Positions 51,832 to 62,355 of a DNA stretch of 64,000 bases are shown piece after piece. Under the pieces are notes generated by a model. It saw only the letters and a list, made by a program, of their open reading frames with translations. It was not told the origin of the DNA and ran no database searches. How positions within the stretch are numbered: position 1 is the stretch's first letter; each line of letters opens with the position of its first letter. The translations under genes were made by a program, and so were the position numbers. Source of the DNA: Triglochin maritima (taxonomy: Eukaryota; Streptophyta; Magnoliopsida; Alismatales; Juncaginaceae); assembly GCA_963682175.1 (NCBI GenBank), contig OY821793.1, forward strand, positions 29,836,391 through 29,900,390, read 5' to 3'.

Positions 51832-51975
51832 CACTACTGGAAAATAAGAGTATTATGTCGCTATGACTACGTTGGAATTTGAGAATTCGACGTGATATTA
51901 GGCGGACTACGTCGGCCGAAATATGTTCAACGCACACCGACATGGGTTTTGACTTATTGGCTCCACTCTTGTGGT
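51832..51975 (+). mobile_element. CACTA-like 5' end, cut at the duplication junction (unit 1)
   Basis: CACTACTGGAAAATAAGAG followed by repeated CTACGT and CGACGTG/CGACATG words resembles a CACTA 5' terminus. The duplication junction cuts it after 144 bp. The same sequence at 56195-56338 runs into unique DNA. Confidence 0.45.
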
Positions 51976-53384
51976 TTCGAGCGGAAAATTTTGCTCGTGC
52001 TCGGTTCGACCTGCTCGCGAGCGGCTCACGAGCGGCTCGTTAACCTGAATCTTTTTTTTGTGTTGAATTGCTAATAATGTTGTCCTAACAAGTAAATTAT
52101 AAGATTACTTAAGACAAATATAATAATAGTTACTAACATAATTTTAAAATTAACACCTAAAATAAAACACAATCTTATAAATTACATGACAACATCAACA
52201 TCTTATAAGTAAGATTATACACTTTAGATCAAACAAAATCAACACAATCTTAAAATCAAACACAATCTCTTAAATTATAGGACAACTCACAACATCTTAT
52301 AAATAAGATCATCCACCTGACCCAAACCTTAATTTATTTGAACTTTTGGTGTAGAAAAGAATGAGAAAAAGAAAAGAAATAATAATAATGGAAAATAAAA
52401 AGTTTAGGACTAATAAGGTTTTGATTCTTATGAGTATTTTGGTTTGGTTTGTTAAATGGATTGTTGGGTTTGGTAAATTAGTTTATTAAACGAGTTTAAC
52501 ACTTGACCGATTGGGTAATTTAGAATATTCATGTTAATCAAATAATTGGATATAGTAATCAGGTTTCGAGCGATATTTGAGCGAACACCGAGCGAGCATC
52601 GAGCGAGCGGGGTCTGCTCGTGCTCGGCTCGTTACTAACCGATCCGAGCAACTTCGAGCGAAATCGGAGCAAAATCGAGCGAACATCGAGCGATCTATCG
52701 ATCCCGAGCAGAAACTGACAGCCCTAAGTGTTTATGATGTACCAACCATACACTTCCACATACCAGAGTCCAAAGCATTAGGCGAGGAATATGGAATGGG
52801 TTTCAATCAATTCTACATTAATGCCCTTAAGATATTAATTTGTAAATAATACTATCCAAAAACACGAATTTATTTTTAGTATTAGTTTGTCAAGGATTTC
52901 ACACTCAATTCAGACATAAAAATAAACATAGCGTAGTGTATAGCTCAATGGCATTGTAGACTGAAAAACCAAACAACCATAAGAATGGTTTATGTAATCA
53001 AGCTTATTTAAGTTCCAATAATGGGAGATATTATGGAAATATTCTGACCTTATTCCAACTTAAACCACTGTGGCAGTATAGTTCATTGCACTAACATATA
53101 TTTGTGCCTAAATTTCGCCATCATCTCTCATTTTCAATAATGCAGAACATTCTAGATGAGGCCACTTCATTAAAATTTTATAATATTAGTTTTGCTTTCC
53201 ACTTATCTACATCAAGTCATCAATCAAACTTTAATCTTCGGCCATGGATATATCTTTGTAAACATAAACAAGTGGTCGGACACGATACCATTCCAGGGTT
53301 TTGGAGAAGTTGTACTCACTGTTAATTTACTTTACGTGGATTAGATTACCAGAAGTAGAAAGTGAGATAAACAAAGCTATATAG

Positions 53385-53885
53385 TAGGGCTGTAAATGGG
53401 TAATATTTTACCCGCAACCCGTCCCGTCCCGTCCCGCCTAATGCGGGTAGCGGACAAAAAAATGTTACCCGCCAACCCGCCACCCGCATAACCCGCCTAA
53501 TAAGCGGGGCGGGTTGCGGTTGTCTTGCAACCCGCCCCGCATAACCCGCAACCCGCCTAATCAAATATATTATTAATTTTTTATATACCAAAATCATTTT
53601 AATGTTTCAATTTTACTCATAACCATTAACCCACCTTACCAAATCATTATTCAACACTAACCAAATGTCTAGTTTTTCACTCAACACACATCCAATTTCC
53701 CAAAAAATACAATGAGTAATTACTATTTTTCAAGTTTTGATGTTCTTTTATTTTTCTTAGAAAAAATCAAAAAAAAATTAAAAAACCCGCCAAACCCGCC
53801 CCGCCTCACCTAGTCCATCTTATGCGGGGCGGGTAGCGGTTTTTTTATTTTTGACCCGCCCCGCCCCGCCCCGCTTACACCCCTA
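53385..53885. mobile_element. hAT-type MITE 2, second copy (in unit 2)
   Basis: Identical to the element at 49022-49522, with the same CTATATAG target duplications (53377-53384 and 53886-53893). It arose by the segmental duplication, not by transposition, because the flanks are duplicated too. Confidence 0.92.
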
Positions 53886-54302
53886 CTATATAGCCACAAT
53901 TGGTTGAACAAGTCCAGTTGAAGCAAAGAAATATTTTTGTTTTAAAAGTCACAATTGTCACGTACTTACGCAACAAATCATTACTCTTGCGATCAAAAAT
54001 CAACTAGCCAAAATTAACACAACAAACATTAACCCAAGAGCAATGTGAGTGTTCAAATGTGAAGGCTCGTGGTGTGATCGAGGAGGGGCAATAGAAGAAA
54101 TATTAGGGGAAGAGAAGACCGATCGAGTGTGCAGAGCTGACATTGGAACCTACAAGATAGGCAAGACGTCGACGGGTTGACATAGAACCGTACACGTCGT
54201 GCATCTTCAAACAAAAGTTTCGCAATCCGTATCATTTGTAAGTGTATACTGTACTTTGTATGTTTATTTTACATGTACAATATATGTAAAAATAATATTA
54301 AA

Positions 54303-55057
54303 TTACATTGTAGGAGGAACACGAGAAGTTTAAAACTCAAGTCGCAAATTTGATGGCGGCCCAATTTTGAAAAGATCAGGTGTATGTATAATTAATTTGT
54401 AGTTGGTTTCTTTAATCTCCTAAAATAATATATATGTTTGGGATCGTTCAACTAATAAAAATCTATTTTCTTTTATAGGGTGATGACATCGATACGTCTT
54501 CCTTACACGACGACAACCCATTGATTAATCTGACTTATTTTGAGCCTTAGGTTGTACAATTTTGTTGGTTTTATCTTTCTATTTAGTATGACTTATGAAT
54601 GTATGTGAATAATATATATTGTCTTTCATATGACTTGTGAAAAATAGATATTATATTTTGTATGAGTTATACATTCTGATCAATATTTTTGTGAAGGGAT
54701 ACATGACATTTCAAGTGGAATAGTATTGCAAGTTGTATAAACCCGATATGGGTTGTCATTAATTGCTAACTGATTTTTTTGTAGTAGGTGCTACTATTGC
54801 CGATAGAATTTCCGTCAGCAATAGTAGCTCCAAGATTTTTTTGCCGACGGAAGTTCCGTCGGCATATACACTTCCATGACCGACAGAAATTTCATTGGTG
54901 GAGAAGTAATGCGTGCCTTGTTTGGTGTCGTTTCTTTTGAACAAAATTTTGGGAAGTTCGACGGAAATTACGTCGGCATTGTTTTTCCCGGTGCATCTAA
55001 AGCCGGCAGACCCATGCCGACGGAAAACCGTCGGCAAAGACCTTATTTGTAGTAGTT
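54303..55057 (+). mobile_element. CACTA-type remnant, second copy (unit 2)
   Basis: Same sequence as 49940-50694, shifted by 4,363 bp, and carried by the segmental duplication. Confidence 0.6.
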
Positions 55058-56194
55058 TATGGTTGTCTTTTATGTGAGATTATGCCTTAACACCAAGCTA
55101 TTATCACTTCATATTGGCATCGGCTTTTATTTTGGAGTGAGACAAGACTTTCTCTACAACCATCTTTTGAATTATGCTAATGGTAGACTTTATTAATTCA
55201 GAACTCTTAATGTTGGTGGTGTGTCAATGTAGTTTTATGTTACCTCTACAAACATTAATAACTTAATATTGGTTAATAATGGAAACGGAGTTTTAGAATA
55301 GAGGAGATGATCAGGGACCAAATGTTAAATGAGATTTTATGGTTTAGAATGGACCCAATTCTGTGGAAGACCATTTCAGGGGCCCATTAAAATGTCAATG
55401 AGGCCCTGAATGCTACTATACTTGAGACTGTATGTCTTGGTATATTTTTGCTTCGTAAAAATACATATATGCAAAAGGACAATTTTCACAAAAGTGTAGT
55501 TTATCTATTTTTCCACTAGTACTAACTATATTAAGTGTACAACTTGCATCACTCAAGAGTTTAATCATTCCTATTTGTCATTGAAAAGTCCCTAATGGAG
55601 AGAGGTTTTTTTTAACATAACACAAACAAGCAATTAGGTTTGAGAATTTTTGTAGTTCACACCCTTTCTTCCTTTCCTTCATGTCCACAATTAGGTTCTT
55701 GGATCATCAATTGATGCAAGTTCTTCAAGAGGAATCAAGATCAACTTGTGACGTGAAGGAAAAAAATGGTTCCATAAGACAACCATGCATTCGTATCATT
55801 CTACTGAGTAAGGTAATAACAAGATATAAATCTACACATTTCATATTGTAGAAAGTAGAAACTTCTTTTTGATTGACCACATGCTATTTGTATTTTACCA
55901 ACAGATTCAATCTCCACTTACAAACATCTACCCTTTTGTAACTTAAATATACCATAATTTAGTGGCACCAGTAGCATAGTTGATGAATCTAGTAAAGGTG
56001 GACAAGTGTGCACCTAATGTTGGGTGGAGTTGTTATATAGTCTTTTTCATGAAGCTGTTCCATGCTTTTTTGCTTCCTAGCTTGTATCACAAAAAAATTC
56101 ACTAGTTCTAACTTCTAAGTGCTACTCCAAACCACCACTACTTGCCACTATCACCAGTCTAAGGTGGACAAGTGTGCACCTAACTCCAACTTAT

Positions 56195-56338
56195 CACTAC
56201 TGGAAAATAAGAGTATTATGTCGCTATGACTACGTTGGAATTTGAGAATTCGACGTGATATTAGGCGGACTACGTCGGCCGAAATATGTTCAACGCACAC
56301 CGACATGGGTTTTGACTTATTGGCTCCACTCTTGTGGT
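56195..56338 (+). mobile_element. CACTA-like 5' end (unit 2)
   Basis: Copy of 51832-51975. It continues beyond 56338 into sequence without clear sub-terminal repeats, so the element itself may be truncated near here. Confidence 0.4.
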
Positions 56339-56501
56339 ACAACATACCCATTCTTAAATTGTTCATAGAAAAATATGGTATATATATGTGCACTTTCCAT
56401 AGGAATGAATCAATCCGGACTAAAAAATAGAATCAAAAGTTTGTTCTTTATGCTTCATGATCGACTCATGTGTGGAGAGAGTGAAGATTGTGATCCTAAG
56501 G

Positions 56502-57151
56502 GCACCCTTAACGGGGGTACCCCGCCCGGGCGCCCTGGTCGGGCCCCCCCCCCCCCGTTAACGGGTTGGGCGCCCGTGGGGTGCCCGCCCGGGACGCCCG
56601 CCCGGGCGTTGGGCGTCCCGGGCAGACGCCCGGGCGCCCAAGGGTGGGGGACACGTGTCCCCCTCCCATTGGTTAATTTTTTTTAATTTTTTTTAATTAT
56701 TTAGTGGATGTTTTGTTATTAATGGATTGAGTATTTGTTATAAATGTGGGGTAATAATTTTTTGTAAGTGATTAAAATTAAGAAATTTCCAGAACCAACA
56801 ATTTCAAAATCTAAAAAATTTCCAGGGGGTGCTGCCCCCTTGCCACCCCCGCCACCTCACCGGCGAGGTGGAATGCCGCTCGCTCACCAGGGAGCGAGAC
56901 TCCCGAACGAACTGTAATTAGAATTAGATTTATATAAAATGTAATTTGTTAAATGTTGTGTGAGAATTAAATTTGTTTAATTAATAAATGATGTGAAGGA
57001 AAGAGAGTGTAGGGTGGGTGAGGGTAGCCCGGGCATGGGTAAGAGGGTTTTTTGGGTGGGTTGGGTGAGCTGACGTGACAGAGAGAGAAGCTGACGTGGC
57101 AGAGAGAGTGCAGGGCGCCCGGGAGTAGCCCGGGCGCTGTTATTTGTGCTC
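56502..57151. mobile_element. PIF/Harbinger-like MITE, GC-rich
   Basis: TAA target duplication at 56499-56501 and 57152-57154. The left end GGGCACCCTTAACGGG and the right-end inverse GAGCACAAATAACAGCGCC match the PIF element at 10131-11665. Both interiors hold GCCCGGGCG runs and a CTGACGTG pair near the right end. There is no transposase; a poly-C tract lies at 56545-56557. Related to the MORF1-intron element at its ends, so probably mobilised by the same transposase family. Confidence 0.82.
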
Positions 57152-57154
57152 TAA

Positions 57155-57782
57155 TCACATGGTTTAAGTGGAGTGAAGCTTTTTGGATGCACACCATGCT
57201 TGGTAGATTAGAGGGCAAAGAACATGAGCAATGAGCAACGAACAACTCATTCTCCATGTTGGGTCGGACGTCGGAGTGTGGTAGTGAAGTGGGAATATAC
57301 ATGTGTATGTGTGTGTGACACGTTATCTTATATATCATGCACACTTTTATTTCTTTACATCTCTGCCACCGCCCACAAGGCTTGCTTTAGGGGTTTACTC
57401 CTTACCAACTCTTTCAAATACCAATTACGTCGAGGTCGAGGTCGAGGTATTAGATGGAAGGTAGAGTACGAGTTCAATTCTCATTTTTCACATTGAAACC
57501 ATCTAAAATTGTTGGGATGCAAATCGCAATCCATCTTGATAATTAAGATCAACTCCTACCACTTATCAAAAAACTTTGTTTACCGTCAAAGTGCCAACTT
57601 TGTTTGCTCCATCATTCTTTTAAACAAATCTACAAATTAAAGTGGAAGGTAGTACATACTTTTTTTTACGAGTAGTTCGGATTTTCTTTCCTAGTAATTT
57701 ATCTTCCAAGTTACCAAATACAATGTTTCATAAGGATATATATATATATACATATAAGTTGTTGAGAGGAGGTGGGTACTAG
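57155..57782. other. Intergenic between two MITEs
   Basis: No gene. A GTCGAGGTCGAGG triplet-like repeat and a GAGTTCAATTCTC word near 57470 hint at a SINE, but an A-box is not convincing. A short (TA)n tract lies near 57740. Confidence 0.4.
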
Positions 57783-58260
57783 TAGGGGTGCAAATGGTTA
57801 CCAACTATCTGAGTATTCGATTCGAAAATTTCTATTTAGTTGGTATTTGGTTAGTCTATGTTACCAATTTAATTTTGGATATGAATTTGGTTTAAGAAAA
57901 ATTATCAATTAGAAATCGGATACGAATTCGGATACAATGTATTTCAAATCCGAATTATCCGAATTATTCGGATACATGGCCAAATACACATTAGTATTTG
58001 AAAAATTAGTATTCGAAAATTTTGATTCTAAAACTTAGTATTCGAAAATTTTGATTCAAAAATTAATTACAATATACATATCTATTTAATTTCAGATAAT
58101 ATCCAAATACCGATTAGTATTCGAAAATTTTGAAAATTCGAATTCGGATAGTTCTACTGATTTTGGATTCAAATTCGAATTTGGTAATGGATTATGGAAT
58201 TTCAAATTCGAATTTGGATATACTAGGTATCCGAGTCAAATTATCCGAGTTGCACCCCTA
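57783..58260. mobile_element. hAT-type MITE 3
   Basis: Perfect 8-bp target duplication GGTACTAG at 57775-57782 and 58261-58268. Terminal inverted repeats are TAGGGGTGCAAATGG and its near-exact inverse TTGCACCCCTA. The interior is built from GGATAC/ATTCGAA/CCGAAT words. Non-coding. The ends are shared with MITEs 1 and 2, but the interior differs. Confidence 0.93.
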
Positions 58261-58268
58261 GGTACTAG

Positions 58269-58916
58269 TATCACATTTCAAGATGGACGACGTGGTAGAC
58301 CGATTTTCCAACAGCGGGCATGAACATCGTATATAGTTGGAATAATTGAGGGTGGAAAGAGAGATGCTTGGATACTTAATTGATCCACAGTAACAACTAA
58401 CAACCCATCTGTCTGATGATTTATGTTTGGAGTTGTTGAGTGTTAATTTGGAGTTGTGTGGCTCTATATTTTGTTTATATATAATTCATATCTCAGTATC
58501 TCATTTTTCGTAGTTAGTGTGTAATTTTTGCAAGGTGGGTTCTTTGATTTTATGTCTTACCTACCTAAAAAGCAATGATAACAATTAACAAGTACAATTT
58601 CCAATTCTTTTTTATAAACTTCGTTTTTAAAGTAGAAGTTTTACTATAAAAAGATAAAAACTGAACACAAACTAGCTAGTCAAATTAATTACAATTGCCT
58701 TCACCGTGTTTCTTGCAATTTTCATGAAGCTGTGATCTAGAATTGCATGACAAATAACTATCATTTTGGGAGAGAATATTGTCCAGTGGTGATGCTATAA
58801 GTCATAATAATTGAAAACTAGTTAAATAGGAACACAACCACTCCAAGTGAAATTGTTGTGTGCCAACCATACCAACTATACTTATGATGATGGTCATTAT
58901 CTATGCCCCCTAACAT
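58269..58916. other. Intergenic, no supported feature
   Basis: AT-rich spacer between hAT MITE 3 and the solo LTR; no gene or repeat recognised. Confidence 0.5.
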
Positions 58917-58921
58917 ATATT

Positions 58922-60999
58922 TGTAACATCCCAAAACAAAGGAAATTTAAAAATTATCATTAAGACAACAGAAATCAATAATCAAAGAAGGGACTGTTAC
59001 TTCTCATAAACATATAAGCGGTGCACCAAATTACATCAGAGTTTGTCAAAAGCTACATGATTACATCAGATAAATCAAAGGAGATACAAGTAATCATGTC
59101 GACCTCAGTGAGCCGAACGAGAGAATCTGATCCCAAAATGCAAGTGTCCGCTGATCACCACCGAACTGGACCTACTGCGGTCCTGAAATAAAACATGCAA
59201 CAACAATACCTGAGTTTCCATAAGGAAACCCCGTATGCCAAGCTCACCTATATGCATGCAGTAGTACAAATGAACCTATTATACTAGTAGCATGTCATGT
59301 CATCAACAGTAAGGAAAATAGTTCTCCCGAAGGGTAACACAGGACAGCAGTCCGACAATCATCATCGGGTCTCCCAAGGAGACCTACCGTAGGCACATAC
59401 GGTCTAACGGAACATGACGTGACACACCCCACACGCGGCTACACTAATCATGGGGTTCAACAAGGAGCATCCCCAAAGTTCGCGTCATAAGAAACAAATC
59501 TGTAACTTCGTGGTCGAAACCACACCAACGGAGCCGTCGCTCGGTCGGTCCATCAATCATCATCTCAGTAGGTGGCCTGAGGAACATAGCCGAAACAACA
59601 TCGGCCCATCAATCATCATCACCAGAACAGCATCCGCGGCATCACCAGCACATCATCGGTGGTCCAATCAATACGCTCGGCACAACATCGGACGAGTCCA
59701 GACCGAGGTCTGCCAGGTCATCAGGCTCCACGAGCCGCAAACACCAACCGCGCCGCTATAAAAGTAGGGCAGCGACCTCCGTAGCCATCCAGACCGGTAG
59801 TCACCTCACCCAACGACAGTTGCGTGCTCGCACAATCATCATACATTGGGATCCGTGATCCCTCAGGTCAGCTACTCTACAATGAGTCCAATCAATACGT
59901 CACATCAAGTCATGATCCATACAGAGAGGTGACACGTCCCGAACACTCACACTCTTCCACACGGCGGTCCCTAGGCAGGCACGCGTACGCGCCCATCGTC
60001 ACCTCCCGGCTCACGCACAAGGTGAGGACCGGCTCACGCACAAGATAGAGTTGGCATCCTAAAAGGACTGGGAATTCAGTTCTGTGCACAAACGGTCGAC
60101 CGAAAGAGGCAATCCGGACGACCATTCCCATGAAAGGTTCGGTCGACCGATACGAGGTCAAAACCCGGAGTCTGGTCAACATCAATTCAATACTACCGGT
60201 CGACCGACTCAAGGGTCTCGGTCGACCGAAAACTACCAGGGCATCCTACCAGTTCTAAGTCATAACGGTCGAACACATATAAACAGTCGGTCGAAATATC
60301 ATGCATCTCTATTCAGTACACTTAAGTTCCGGTCGAACAAACCCAAGGAATCGGTCGACCGAAACACAACAGAAGACCCCGACCCACCAGCACAATGCAC
60401 AGTCGGTCGATCACCACAAGGCATCGTTCGACCGGTGATGGTTAAGGTCGAGCAAAATACACTACATCGATCGACCGCCCGAAGAAATCCGGTCGACCGT
60501 TGGTCGTCTGCAACCTTGCGCCAACCAAGGATTTACGTCATTCTCGTCGCCGGAGAGGTCTCCGACCTCCCCTGACCGACCAACACAACCCTCACACGAG
60601 GGTGAACAACAAAATCACACTAAGAAACCAGCATACCTTTCGAACGCGACGAAAATGTCGGTGCCTCGCTCGCGCAATGTCGCCTTCGGTGATCCTCCTC
60701 ACGCGTCGCCTCCTCGCAACGACCTCCACACGCCTCACGTCGGAGCCTCCAAGTCCTCTGGTCGCCGGAAAGGAAAGGAAAGAAAAGTGAGAGAGATTAG
60801 TTTGGTGCAAGAAATGAAGGAGATGATCCTTCAACCCACACAAAACCCAACACAACACCCCCACCATCACCCTAAGCCTCCTACTCTCCTCCTTCCCCCA
60901 CACACACCACTGTGCACCACCACAGTTCACGCCCCTTTCCCCCATGCAAAACTCCTCCTTAATCACCATTAACTCCTAAGTGGGTTTAGGGTTATTACA
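58922..60999 (-). mobile_element. Solo LTR of a Ty3/gypsy-type retrotransposon
   Basis: Perfect 5-bp target duplication ATATT at 58917-58921 and 61000-61004. The ends are TGTAACATCCC and GGTTATTACA, so TG..CA on either strand. Length is 2,078 bp. Read on the minus strand it ends TTTTGGGATGTTACA, as in many plant Tekay-type chromovirus LTRs, hence the orientation. No internal domain is present, consistent with LTR-LTR recombination. The block 60090-60500 carries at least six GGTCGACC palindromes. Frames within it are by-products of GC-rich sequence. Confidence 0.85.
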
Positions 61000-61004
61000 A
61001 TATT

Positions 61005-61838
61005 AACTTATTGAACATTAAAAATTAGACATGAAAGTGAATACATTTTAAAAAATATTTAATTATCCGGAATACAATAACAAACACCACCCTTAAATCC
61101 AAACTAGTTGAGATGCGATATGAACGAAAACTAAACAAGAATTATGGTTCGAGTTCGTGGATAGATTTCAATCATTCAAGTATGCATGCTTTAACCACTT
61201 CAACATATTTTAATTTGGTCTACCGTTATCTCTCCTTACGCCTTTTTCATGGACCAAAATGTCTGATCCCTTCCCACTAATGCTTCTATTGGTCCACACC
61301 AAACATGTGCGAAACATCTTAAGTGGTGTCGAGTTCCTCTTAATTGATCTATAAAGATTATTCGCTCCTTCCTTCTCGAATAACAACAATAAATACAATT
61401 GCAATATGAATCCTGATCAACAAAACGATTGAAGTAAAATTATAATTTATACTCCAAAATTTCACACAACTAATCACAAGATTAGAACAACACATATCAT
61501 CATGCATACCTATCACTCTAGCTAACTAAGTGATGCCTTACTTCCTCCCCCACCTAATATAAGTGCTACTCCACAACCCACACTCTTCTCCACTCAAACG
61601 TGCATCTCACCCCTCCAACGGATTTAAACAATTCCCTACGCTAAGAATATGATCATATACCCTTCTCTCTCTCTCTACTTTCTCTCTCTAGATCTAACCT
61701 TGCTTCCTCGGTTCCTCCCATTGACTTAGCACTGCTCACTGATACCTTGAGTTGGCAGTCACCCACTCATCTCCTCTCACATTCATATATGACATCCACT
61801 CCACTACGTGGGGTCATCCAAATGTTTATGTTCTATAG
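61005..61838. other. Intergenic, no supported feature
   Basis: No gene. A (CT)n tract lies near 61663-61690. Confidence 0.5.
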
Positions 61839-61841
61839 TTA

Positions 61842-62352
61842 GGGCATCCCTTAACGGGGATTTTTTTATAGGTCGTGACCCGGTCGGTCAAAGATGACCG
61901 GGTCATCTCTCCCTTAACGGGAGAGATGACCTGGTCATCTTCGACCAGGTCAGTAACCCGGGCGTTTCACGGGTCGACGACCCGGAATTCCGGGTCGTCG
62001 AATAAAAAAAAAAATTGTTTTTTGTTTTTTATTTTTTTTGTTTTGATTTTTAGAATTTTTTGTTTTAGTTTTTTAAGTTTTTTTTTGAAAATACGTTTTA
62101 TAATTGTTTAGATTTTTTAGAAATTTTTTTAATTTTTTTTAAATTTTTACCAAGATAGACCTCGAAATGATGTGGAGGAGAGAGATAGGTTGTTGTGGGT
62201 TGTGTTGGGTTGTGGTTAAGAGATGAATAGTGTAGGAAAGAGAAGAACGTGGGTTGAGGAAAGAAAAAACTGATGTGGAAGAGAGAAAAAACTGATTTTG
62301 AAGAGAAAGAGTGTTGATGATCAGGTCGTCCAGGTCATGATTAGTGATGGTC
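61842..62352. mobile_element. PIF/Harbinger-like MITE, GGTCATC-rich
   Basis: TTA target duplication at 61839-61841 and 62353-62355. The left end GGGCATCCCTTAACGGGG is like those of the other PIF-type elements here; the right-end inverse GACCATCACTAATCATGACC is diverged. The left part repeats GACCCGGTC/GATGACC words, including an internal inverted repeat around 61885-61925. No coding. Confidence 0.72.
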
Positions 62353-62355
62353 TTA

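Larger units (their letters stand above)
47613..51975 (+). repeat. Tandem segmental duplication, unit 1 (4,363 bp)
   Basis: Every position compared here recurs 4,363 bp downstream with no difference seen, including homopolymers and two MITEs. It contains most of hAT MITE 1, hAT MITE 2, CACTA-type sequences and AT-rich spacer. GGT occurs at 47610-47612, at the internal junction (51973-51975) and at the right end (56336-56338), so the junction has 3-bp microhomology. Confidence 0.95.
51976..56338 (+). repeat. Tandem segmental duplication, unit 2 (4,363 bp)
   Basis: Second direct copy, head-to-tail with unit 1. It starts within hAT MITE 1 (TTCGAGCGG) directly after CTCTTGTGGT and ends at the same CTCTTGTGGT before unique sequence ACAACATACCC. 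The direction of copying cannot be told from sequence identity alone. The intact left end of hAT MITE 1 shows that unit 1 keeps the original left flank, and the unique continuation shows that unit 2 keeps the original right flank. Confidence 0.95.

Noticed and set aside
59450..60970. Several long open frames on both strands (up to 163 codons)
   Set aside because: They lie in the GC-richer solo LTR, overlap one another, and show no domain; stop-codon scarcity explains them.
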